Source: Candidatus Azambacteria bacterium
GTDB lineage: Bacteria > Patescibacteriota > Minisyncoccia > UBA10092
Length of the DNA: 32,655 bases
Direction: 5' to 3'
Assembly (NCBI GenBank): GCA_030646675.1
Contig: JAUSKX010000027.1
Span: 1-32,655 of the forward strand
Under the pieces are notes generated by a model. That model worked only from the letters and a program-made list of their open reading frames with translations. It was not told the origin of the DNA and did no database searches. Within the stretch, counting starts at the first letter, position 1. Every line of letters starts with the position of its first letter. The position numbers were made by a program, and so were the translations under genes. Of this stretch, positions 7,796 through 13,317 are shown piece after piece.

Positions 7796-8283
7796 CGTTT
7801 GTTTTGAAGCGGGAAGATATTTTTGAAGCCGACCGGCTCTATCATTTATATACGGAAGATTTCGGAAAAATTAGAGTTATTGCCGGCGGCGTCAGAAAAA
7901 ACGGAGCCAAACTTACGGGTCATTTGGAACCCTTCAATTTGATTTGGGTGGAATTAATGGCCAAAAAAGGCGGCGATTTATTTATCACAACCGCTTTGTC
8001 GGAGACGAATATATTGGGCGGGAACGCTCCTCCTAATCAAATCGCGCTTTTTACGAAAATGTCGGATTTTATTTTGAGAATGATAAAAGGGCAGGAAAAA
8101 GACGAGCCGATGTGGAATTTTATTATAGAAAGTTTTTGGGCGGCCAAAAATTTGGAGAACCTGCCTGCGCAGGCAGGCGCATCCGACAAATTTTTAGGAG
8201 AATTCAAATCGGGCATTACAAAACTTATGGGCTTTGGCGCCTCTTATGAAGAGGCGAAGTATTATCTTGGCGATTTTTCATGA
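7771..8283 (+). CDS. recO: DNA repair protein RecO (short form)
   Basis: The 170-residue protein matches the RecO N-terminal OB fold: LAFVLKREDIFEADRLYHLY followed by TEDFGKIRVIAGGVRK and LTGHLEPF. RecO loads RecA onto SSB-coated DNA with RecR and mediates strand annealing. It is shorter than the usual 230-250 residues and lacks the zinc-finger cysteines of the typical C-terminal part. It overlaps the end of ileS by 25 nt, suggesting translational coupling. A perfect palindrome at 8160-8177 encodes LPAQAGA. Confidence 0.85.
   Translation: MGRNYQTLAFVLKREDIFEADRLYHLYTEDFGKIRVIAGGVRKNGAKLTGHLEPFNLIWVELMAKKGGDLFITTALSETNILGGNAPPNQIALFTKMSDFILRMIKGQEKDEPMWNFIIESFWAAKNLENLPAQAGASDKFLGEFKSGITKLMGFGASYEEAKYYLGDFS
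8160..8177. repeat. In-frame perfect palindrome in recO
   Basis: CCTGCCTGCGCAGGCAGG is an 18-nt perfect palindrome encoding PAQAG, a peptide that from memory recurs in many unrelated CPR proteins. Confidence 0.75.
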
Positions 8284-8320
8284 TGACAATAAAATGTTAT
8301 GATTATGCCGCAACATTTTC

Positions 8321-10105
8321 ATGGTTCAAATAGATTCACCTAAAGCCCCGCCGGAACTTTCGCAACCGTCGCTACCCCAAGCGGTTCGTTTTTTCAATCC
8401 CAAACAAAAGAAAATTCTTGCCGCTTCAAGCGTCGTGTTTCTTGTTATTCTAGTTTTAAGCAGTTTGGCCTTTTATTTTTGGCTGACATCGTTTAAGAAT
8501 TCTTTGGTTGATTTCAATATTTCCGGACCGACCCAATCGTTTTCCGGAGAAACGGTAACTTTTGTTGTTTCTTATTGGAATAATACCAAGCAAATTCTTC
8601 AAAACGCTTCTTTAACTGTGCGCATACCTCAAGACGCGGTTATTGATGGCGGCAAAACTATCCAGAATTTTGATTTGGGAAGCATCGGCATTGGTGGCGG
8701 CGGCAAAAAAACGATTGAGGTAGCGCTTATTGGGCCGGATAAAAGCGTTCAAAAATTGGAAGCCATTTTAAGTTATAAGCCTCAAAACACCGCTTCAAAT
8801 TTTGAAAATGAAGCTTCCAAAGAGGTGGCGATTAACGGTTCGGCTTTGAGCGTTGATTTGAAAGTGCCGGAAATGGTATTGCCAAACACAAAAAATGCGT
8901 ATGCGATTCATTATAAAAACAACACGGCTCAAGTTTTCAGAAATGTTTCGATTGAAGCGATATACCCCGATGGATTCAGTTTGGCTTCTTCGGACAGGGC
9001 GACGGCAAAGGGCGATAATACATGGGAGCTTGGCGACTTAAATCCCGCCGAGGAGGGAAATATCGCGATTTTGGGGATTTTGAAAAATACCCAGAGCGTC
9101 AATTTTGAAGTTGCCATCGGAGTGATTGAAAACGGAAAATTTTACAAATTCAGCCAAAGCTCGTCTCAAATAGGTTTGGTCGCTCCGCCTCTTGAAATGG
9201 ATATTTCGGTTAACAATCAATCAACTTCGGCGGTCAACCCGGGGGAAAATTTGCAATTTAAAATTCATTATAGAAACGGTTCCGGCGCCGCTCTTTCCGA
9301 TGTTGTTTTGAAGGCCGCCCTTAGCGGTTTGATGTATGATTTTTCCACTCTTAGGACAACGGGAAATTTTGACGGAACGGACGGGACAATCACTTGGAAC
9401 GGCGGCAATTTGGCGGATTTTAGGAGCTTGCCGCCCAACGCATCCGGCGATGTTGAGTTTCAAATAAATGTAAAATCGCGCTATGTGATGAGAACTTTCA
9501 GAGACAAGAATTTTTTGCTTCAGGTAGCGGCGGAAATGGAAACGCCGACTGTGCCTTCGTCCCTGGCAGTCAAATCATTGTCGGCGGCAAGCGACATTTC
9601 CATAAAAGTTAACACCAAAGCGGAATTAAAAACGGTCGGTTATTATTTTGACGCGACACTAAAAAATTCCGGGCCATTACCGCCAAAGGTTAACCAAACG
9701 ACAACCTATGCGGTTCATTGGCAACTTACCAATTATTCCAATGATGTTGACGGCGTTACGGTTAAAGCGGTTTTACCGGAAGGGGTAAGCTGGCTTGATA
9801 AAAAAGCCGGCGCCGGAGGCGCCACTCTGGAATATAACGATAGAACAAACGAATTAACATGGAATGTCGGAAAATTGGCGGCAGGAACGGGAGTTTTACT
9901 TGATACATACGAAGCAATTTTTCAAGTAGGCTTGACGCCTTCTATAAACAAGGTAAATATGGTTGTGCCTATTTTGGGCGAGTCAACTTTAACCGGTAAA
10001 GACGCCTTTACCGGCAATGATATTTTAACAACCGCGCCGATTCTCAAAACCGACTTGCCCGACGACCCCGGTGTGGGCATCCTAAAAAGCCGCATCCAGC
10101 CATGA
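8321..10105 (+). CDS. Membrane-anchored DUF11-like repeat protein
   Basis: The 594-residue protein has a cytoplasmic N-terminus of about 32 residues, one transmembrane segment (about 33-56, AASSVVFLVILVLSSLAFYF) and a long extracytoplasmic part. That part holds four or so Ig-like repeats of the DUF11/conserved-repeat type. They share patterns such as VSYWNNTKQ, IHYKNNTAQ, IHYRNGSGA and WQLTNYSNDVDGV, each followed by a VxIP/VLPEGV-like strand and a GxL segment. No enzyme motif is seen. It is likely a cell-envelope or adhesion structural protein. It is 37 nt after recO, without a clear Shine-Dalgarno sequence. Start is the ATG at 8321; the first residues are Pro-rich. Confidence 0.7.
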   Translation: MVQIDSPKAPPELSQPSLPQAVRFFNPKQKKILAASSVVFLVILVLSSLAFYFWLTSFKNSLVDFNISGPTQSFSGETVTFVVSYWNNTKQILQNASLTVRIPQDAVIDGGKTIQNFDLGSIGIGGGGKKTIEVALIGPDKSVQKLEAILSYKPQNTASNFENEASKEVAINGSALSVDLKVPEMVLPNTKNAYAIHYKNNTAQVFRNVSIEAIYPDGFSLASSDRATAKGDNTWELGDLNPAEEGNIAILGILKNTQSVNFEVAIGVIENGKFYKFSQSSSQIGLVAPPLEMDISVNNQSTSAVNPGENLQFKIHYRNGSGAALSDVVLKAALSGLMYDFSTLRTTGNFDGTDGTITWNGGNLADFRSLPPNASGDVEFQINVKSRYVMRTFRDKNFLLQVAAEMETPTVPSSLAVKSLSAASDISIKVNTKAELKTVGYYFDATLKNSGPLPPKVNQTTTYAVHWQLTNYSNDVDGVTVKAVLPEGVSWLDKKAGAGGATLEYNDRTNELTWNVGKLAAGTGVLLDTYEAIFQVGLTPSINKVNMVVPILGESTLTGKDAFTGNDILTTAPILKTDLPDDPGVGILKSRIQP

Positions 10106-10108
10106 TGG

Positions 10109-10139
10109 TTGACACAAAGTTTATCTTAAGATAACCTTT
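10109..10139 (+). promoter_or_regulatory. Toxin-antitoxin promoter with palindromic operator
   Basis: TTGACA (10109-10114), a 17-nt spacer and TAACCT (10132-10137) stand before the antitoxin ATG at 10146. A 24-nt palindrome (10116-10139, core TTATCTTAAGATAA, one mismatched pair) lies on the spacer and the -10 box. This is the expected place for autorepression by a Phd-type antitoxin. Confidence 0.7.
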
Positions 10140-10145
10140 AATCAT

Positions 10146-10367
10146 ATGGAAAACGCAATAGTGGGATTAAAAGAATTAAGAGAAAATATGGAAAAATACG
10201 CCTCTCTCATTAAAAGAGGCAGGTCCTTTATAGTTGTAAAAAGGTCAAAGCCATTGTTTAAAATTTCCTCCGTTGATGAGGATGACGGATTATGGGAAAC
10301 AGTTATCGATTTTACCAGGCTTAGAAAAGGCGGTATTTCCGCGGAAGAATTGCTTAGTAGACTTTAA
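10146..10367 (+). CDS. Phd/YefM-like antitoxin
   Basis: The 73-residue protein begins with MENAIVGLKELRENMEKYAS and RGRSFIVVKRSKPLFKI, the N-terminal DNA-binding pattern of Phd/YefM antitoxins (xVxxLRxNlxxyl...G..vvV..rgkPvavi). The C-terminal tail (residues 45-73, charged) would wrap the toxin. The gene ends 2 nt before the RelE-type toxin, the standard order, and is preceded by a promoter with a palindrome. The pair sits directly upstream of the DGR and may stabilise the locus, which is inference. Confidence 0.82.
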   Translation: MENAIVGLKELRENMEKYASLIKRGRSFIVVKRSKPLFKISSVDEDDGLWETVIDFTRLRKGGISAEELLSRL

Positions 10368-10369
10368 TT

Positions 10370-10609
10370 ATGGATAAAATTGATAAGGCGTTAAATCAAT
10401 TAATATTCAAAGAAAAAGAACGGATAAGAAATGTTATTAAAGCGCTCCAATTGGGGCGTTTTAATAATCTGGATATTAAAAAATTAAAAGGATTTAGGGA
10501 TATTTTTCGAGTACGAAAAGGAGAACTTAGAATTGTTTATCAATTATTAGGCAAAAATATCATTATTCTAAAAATAGATAGAAGAAAAGAAGATACGTAT
10601 AAGTTTTAG
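10370..10609 (+). CDS. RelE/ParE-superfamily toxin
   Basis: The 79-residue protein has the RelE pattern: an N-terminal helical part, KKLKGFRDIFRVRKGELRIVYQLLGKNIIILKIDRRKEDTY. The central K-L-x-G...R-V-R-x-G-x-R-I-V-Y motif and the terminal IDxRxExxY typify RelE/ParE proteins, which cut mRNA on the ribosome or inhibit gyrase. The N-terminus is shorter than usual (about 85-95 residues). Which activity applies cannot be told. Confidence 0.82.
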   Translation: MDKIDKALNQLIFKEKERIRNVIKALQLGRFNNLDIKKLKGFRDIFRVRKGELRIVYQLLGKNIIILKIDRRKEDTYKF

Positions 10610-10612
10610 TGA

Positions 10613-10646
10613 GTTTGTTATAAATGCTATAGCATGCATAACAAAC
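10613..10646. repeat. ATGCTATAGCAT palindrome, copy 1 (upstream of the DGR)
   Basis: A 34-nt palindrome: outer arms GTTTGTTAT/ATAACAAAC, a 2-nt mismatch (AA against GC) and the perfect core ATGCTATAGCAT. It lies 4 nt after the toxin stop and 43 nt before the -35 box of the DGR target gene. The left 22 nt are identical to copy 2 before the PaaX/Cas2-like gene. There is no T-run, so it is not an ordinary terminator. Confidence 0.85.
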
Positions 10647-10689
10647 AGGGGCTCAAATAAGCTATATTATGGCATAAATAGCATCGCTA

Positions 10690-10719
10690 TTGACAAATGC
10701 CATTATCTTATGGTATACT
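10690..10719 (+). promoter_or_regulatory. Promoter of the DGR target gene
   Basis: TTGACA (10690-10695), an 18-nt spacer and TATACT (10714-10719) with TGG directly before the -10 box (extended -10). This is one of the strongest promoter matches in the window. A small inverted repeat (AATAGC/GCTATT, 10677-10691) touches the -35 box. Confidence 0.75.
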
Positions 10720-10725
10720 TTGGGC

Positions 10726-10829
10726 ATAAGCATTAGTCCTTTTTATATATTAAAACTCCGCAATTACGCGGCCCCATAACCTCGGGCAGAGGGAAGTTTT
10801 CCGACTAGAAGCCGGAGAAGGAGGATATT
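10726..10829 (+). promoter_or_regulatory. 5' leader and strong ribosome binding site of the DGR target
   Basis: The roughly 100-nt leader is GC-rich at its end. It has a small hairpin (CCGC/GCGG around 10758-10771), a second (GGAA/TTCC around 10792-10803) and a possible long pair ACTCCG/CGGAG that ends beside the ribosome binding site. AAGGAGG (10818-10824) lies 5 nt from the ATG, far stronger than for most genes here. No known riboswitch class is recognised. Confidence 0.4.
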
Positions 10830-11387
10830 ATGAAGTACAATGAGATGACTTTTGGACAGATGGAAGCAGTAATCAACAAACTGGGCGGATACGAAGAGAC
10901 ATTGCGATTCCTGCGTGGCGAACTGGTGGTTTCAGAATCGGCTAAAAAAATCGACACAGTCAACCCCTACACTCTTACCATCAACTACACCCGCAGCATT
11001 GAAGACGGAATCAAAGCCGGAAAGTACGACTGGACAAACAGCGATATTACATCCAGCCATTTCCCGAGCAGCGAAGTCGGGACCAAGGAGGTTTCTGTAG
11101 AACTCGTCCATTTCGGAAAAGACATGACAATCGAAGAAGTTCTCTCCGAACTGGACAAGGCGGGCATGCGTCCCACCACTCTCAAAGAACTTCTCGTTCT
11201 CGGAGAAAAGTACCCCGACCTTCAGAGGGAATTTCCAATCATTGCTCTTGCTTCTGTCTGGCAGAATCCGCGTGGCGTCCGCCGCTGCGCGTATCTCGTC
11301 AGGTTCGGCTCCCGGCGCGACCTGGACTGGCGCTGGGTTGGCCGCAGGTGGCTTGGTCTCTGCCGGTTCGCGGCTGTCCGCAAGTAG
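10830..11387 (+). CDS. DGR target protein with C-terminal variable region
   Basis: The 185-residue protein ends in the variable repeat: its last 44 residues are encoded by 11253-11383 plus the final Lys codon. The conserved part before it (EEVLSELDKAGMRPTTLKEL, then LVLGEKYPDLQREFPIIALA) resembles, from memory, a C-type-lectin-like target family seen with CPR DGRs. Between fixed residues (SVWQNP, RFAAVRK) many positions differ from the template. No signal peptide or membrane segment is seen, so the ligand and location are unknown. The variable part is unusually rich in Arg, Trp and Leu. ATG at 10830 is supported by AAGGAGG 5 nt upstream. Codon choice (many CCC, CTC, GGA, CGC) differs from its AT-richer neighbours. 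Confidence 0.88.
   Translation: MKYNEMTFGQMEAVINKLGGYEETLRFLRGELVVSESAKKIDTVNPYTLTINYTRSIEDGIKAGKYDWTNSDITSSHFPSSEVGTKEVSVELVHFGKDMTIEEVLSELDKAGMRPTTLKELLVLGEKYPDLQREFPIIALASVWQNPRGVRRCAYLVRFGSRRDLDWRWVGRRWLGLCRFAAVRK
11252..11383 (+). repeat. DGR variable repeat (VR)
   Basis: The 132 nt align without gaps to the template at 11719-11850. There are 26 differences: 25 are at template A (to C, G or T) and one is T to G (11796 against 11329). Of 35 template adenines 25 are changed; of 97 other bases one is changed. The last 21 nt before the final CAA (11361-11381) contain no A and are identical in both, as expected for the initiation of mutagenic homing site. Confidence 0.95.
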
Positions 11388-11394
11388 GGAACTT

Positions 11395-11433
11395 GGAATC
11401 TTGAATCCTCGGCTCTTTTGGATTCTTGATTCC
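11395..11433 (+). repeat. Hairpin just downstream of the VR
   Basis: GGAATC-TT-GAATCC (11395-11408) faces GGATTC-TT-GATTCC (11420-11433): two 6-bp stems around a TT/TT internal loop, with an 11-nt terminal loop. It begins 12 nt after the VR. In the Bordetella phage DGR a hairpin shortly after the VR promotes target recognition, so a similar role is possible. Confidence 0.65.
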
Positions 11434-11438
11434 TTCAA

Positions 11439-11475
11439 AAAAGGGCGGTTATTAACCGCCCTTTTAAATTTTTTA
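11439..11475 (+). terminator. Terminator of the DGR target gene
   Basis: A perfect 12-bp stem (11439-11450 with 11454-11465), 3-nt loop, is followed by a T-rich tract (AAATTTTTTAT). It separates the target transcript from the template RNA region. Confidence 0.85.
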
Positions 11476-11628
11476 TATTTTGATAAAATATATTTAGATA
11501 GTAGATTTATAAAAGCTCGCGGTTACGGCTTCGGGCGATCGAATTCTAAAATTAATAATTCAGAGAATGGCATCGGGCACGCCTTATGCCAGAGTTGGTT
11601 ATTAATTTTTAAAAAATAAAGATACTTG

Positions 11629-11713
11629 GCGCGCGATATTAAGGGGAGAGATCCCGAATAAAATTCAATCCCGAGAGCATTCAAAGGATGGTGGAACAGG
11701 CGATATCGCGCGC
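11629..11713 (+). ncRNA. Structured leader of the template RNA
   Basis: GCGCGCGATAT (11629-11639) is the exact reverse complement of 11703-11713, giving an 11-bp GC-rich stem that ends 5 nt before the TR. Inside is a smaller hairpin (GGGA-GAGA-TCCC near 11643-11655). The stretch 11476-11718 has no credible gene and is best read as the 5' part of the template RNA. Its promoter is not clear; an AT-rich segment near 11475-11505 is a candidate. Confidence 0.6.
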
Positions 11714-11718
11714 AATGG

Positions 11719-11850
11719 TTCTGTCTGGCAGAATCCGAATGGCAACCGCAACTACGCGTATCTCAACAGGAACGGCTCCAAGCGCAACCTGAACTTGAAC
11801 TGGATTGACAACAGGTGGAATGGTAACTGCCGGTTCGCGGCTGTCCGCAA
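11719..11850 (+). repeat. DGR template repeat (TR)
   Basis: The 132-nt template is on the same strand as the VR, 467 nt downstream, and rich in AAC and AAT codons when read in the VR frame (13 of them, plus one AAG). AAY codons are typical of DGR templates because changing both As gives many amino acids and no stop codon. It is not part of a gene: in the VR frame it continues into the terminator. The RNA would be copied by the reverse transcriptase at 12250. Confidence 0.95.
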
Positions 11851-11862
11851 TTTTCTTTATTT

Positions 11863-11888
11863 CCCCGTAAAATACGGGGTTTTATTTT
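11863..11888. terminator. Terminator between TR and avd
   Basis: CCCCGTA-AAA-TACGGGG (11863-11879), a 7-bp stem, is followed by TTTTATTTT on the plus strand. It can end the template RNA; on the minus strand it follows the avd stop and may also act there. Confidence 0.75.
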
Positions 11889-12193
11889 GTCGACTGTCTC
11901 ATCCATCCCCCTAGCATTTGTCCTATTTCGCTTAAATGTTCTGAAAGAATGATGTATTTTTTGTTATCCAAAGATTTTATTTCCCAGGCGATTTGGAGAA
12001 AGAATTTAAGCAAATCAAATTTGCCGCTGGCTTTCCGCAAGTAAATGATTTTCTCCGGCTTGCTCAAATAACTTGCGATGAAAAATAACTCTACCGTATC
12101 TAAAAATAAAGAATCAATTTTTGCGCCGAGCGTATGGCGGGATTTCTTATGAAAGTGATTTCTGAATTCATCCCAAATCTTGTATACTGCCAA
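11882..12193 (-). CDS. avd: DGR accessory variability determinant (Avd-like four-helix protein)
   Basis: The 103-residue protein has the Avd/four-helix-bundle pattern: HKKSRHTLGAKIDSLFLDTVELF, SYLSKPEKIIYLRKASGKFDLLK, then AWEIKSLDNKKYIILSEHLSEIG and the end QMLGGWMRQ. In Bordetella phage BPP-1 Avd is a basic pentamer that binds the reverse transcriptase and template RNA and is needed for mutagenic homing. The gene is antisense to the TR and RT, convergent with the TR and divergent from RT. The start is uncertain: TTG at 12193 is the only usual codon. In-frame residues upstream (SIIQKFLAVYK) look homologous to the family but have no ATG, because the frame meets a 9-C tract and then a TAA. Confidence 0.88.
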   Translation of the reverse strand: MAVYKIWDEFRNHFHKKSRHTLGAKIDSLFLDTVELFFIASYLSKPEKIIYLRKASGKFDLLKFFLQIAWEIKSLDNKKYIILSEHLSEIGQMLGGWMRQSTK

Positions 12194-12224
12194 AAACTTT
12201 TGGATTATAGAAATAGAACCCGTT

Positions 12225-12233
12225 GGGGGGGGG
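12225..12233 (+). repeat. 9-G homopolymer between avd and RT
   Basis: A run of nine G lies 16 nt upstream of the RT ATG (12250). It is also within the possible upstream part of the avd frame (as C9) and of a TTG-started RT frame (12223). One base more would join the avd frame to an ATG at 12270 on the minus strand. Confidence 0.7.
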
Positions 12234-12249
12234 TAATAGAAAAATTATT

Positions 12250-13245
12250 ATGAAAATTCAATTGCGTCATAATTTTGAATCTATTATTAGTATTGATAAT
12301 TTGTTGGAAGCGTGGAAAGAATTTATAAGAGGAAAAAGAAACAAAAAGGACGTCCAAGAATTTTCATTGTGTCTGATGGATGATATTATCACGCTTCATC
12401 AAGAACTCGCCAGTGGAATATACCGTCACGGCAGTTATCAAGCGTTTAACATATCCGACCCTAAACCAAGGAATATCCATAAAGCCAGCGTGAGAGACCG
12501 GCTTTTGCACCACGCCATTTATCGTATACTTTATCCCTTTTTCGATAAGACATTTATTGCAGATTCATATTCTTGCCGAAAAAATAAAGGCACACATAAA
12601 GCGATTAACAGATTCAAATATTTTGCCGCCAGAGTTTCAAAGAATAATACAAAAACATGCTGGGTCTTAAAATGCGATATCAAGAAATTCTTTGCGAATA
12701 TCAACCATGAAGTTTTATTGAACATTTTAGAGCAGTATATATCAGACAAGGATATTTTATGGCTTTTGGATAAAGTTATTTCAAGTTTTCATTCTGTTTG
12801 TCCAGGCGTCGGCCTGCCACTAGGCAATCTAACCTCCCAGCTCTTTGTTAATATCTATATGAACGAATTTGACCAATTTGTTAAGCATAAATTAAAGATT
12901 AGATATTATATAAGATATGCCGATGATTTTGTGGTTTTGTCGGATAATAGAAAAGAGCTTGAGGATTTAGTTTTTCCAATCAGCGAATTTCTTTCTGAAA
13001 AACTTAAATTGCAACTGCATCCGAACAAGGTTTCCATCGAAACTCTGAATTCAGGAGTTGATTTTCTGGGATGGGTTAATTTTCCAGAACACAGAATATT
13101 AAGAACCGCCGCCAAAAGAAGAATGTTCAGAAGAATAGAAGAATCTCCCACGCCTGAAACATTGAATTCTTATTTGGGGTTATTGAGGCATGGAAACACA
13201 TACAGATTGCAGAAAGAACTTTATGCACGCAAAAGTTTCCTATAG
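12250..13245 (+). CDS. DGR reverse transcriptase
   Basis: The 331-residue protein (ATG 12250) carries RT motifs in order: VRDRLLHHAI (about 81-90), SYSCRKNKGTHKA (106-118), the first catalytic Asp in LKCDIKKFFANI (D143), GLPLGNLTSQLFVNIYMNEFD (188-208), the YADD box (223-226, D225 and D226), a LQLHPNK segment (254-260) and FLGW (272-275). The GxPxGNLTSQ form is typical of DGR and related RTs. No maturase, integrase or RNase H domain follows, so it is not a group II intron protein. It would copy the TR RNA with errors at A and send the cDNA to the VR. A TTG at 12223 would add nine residues through the G tract, but ATG is preferred. The gene ends in a 16-bp hairpin. Confidence 0.93.
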   Translation: MKIQLRHNFESIISIDNLLEAWKEFIRGKRNKKDVQEFSLCLMDDIITLHQELASGIYRHGSYQAFNISDPKPRNIHKASVRDRLLHHAIYRILYPFFDKTFIADSYSCRKNKGTHKAINRFKYFAARVSKNNTKTCWVLKCDIKKFFANINHEVLLNILEQYISDKDILWLLDKVISSFHSVCPGVGLPLGNLTSQLFVNIYMNEFDQFVKHKLKIRYYIRYADDFVVLSDNRKELEDLVFPISEFLSEKLKLQLHPNKVSIETLNSGVDFLGWVNFPEHRILRTAAKRRMFRRIEESPTPETLNSYLGLLRHGNTYRLQKELYARKSFL

Positions 13246-13259
13246 GAAGTTTTTGCGTG
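13226..13259 (+). terminator. Hairpin across the RT stop codon
   Basis: Arms 13226-13241 and 13244-13259 pair over 16 bp with two G-U pairs and a 2-nt loop. The TAG stop (13243-13245) lies in it. A T-rich stretch follows at 13270, so it may act as terminator and marks the right end of the DGR. Confidence 0.5.
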
Positions 13260-13317
13260 AAATAAAAGACTTTTTTCATTTGCGTTATTTTTTTTGATAA
13301 TCTATATTTAAGTAAAC

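Noticed and set aside
11242-11619. 125-residue frame across the VR
   Set aside because: It is a shifted reading of the target gene that continues through the terminator and template RNA leader; the target frame alone has a ribosome binding site and a VR pattern consistent with coding.
12223-13245. Group II intron or retron reverse transcriptase
   Set aside because: No maturase or intron RNA structure and no msr/msd; the VR/TR pair and Avd define it as a DGR enzyme.
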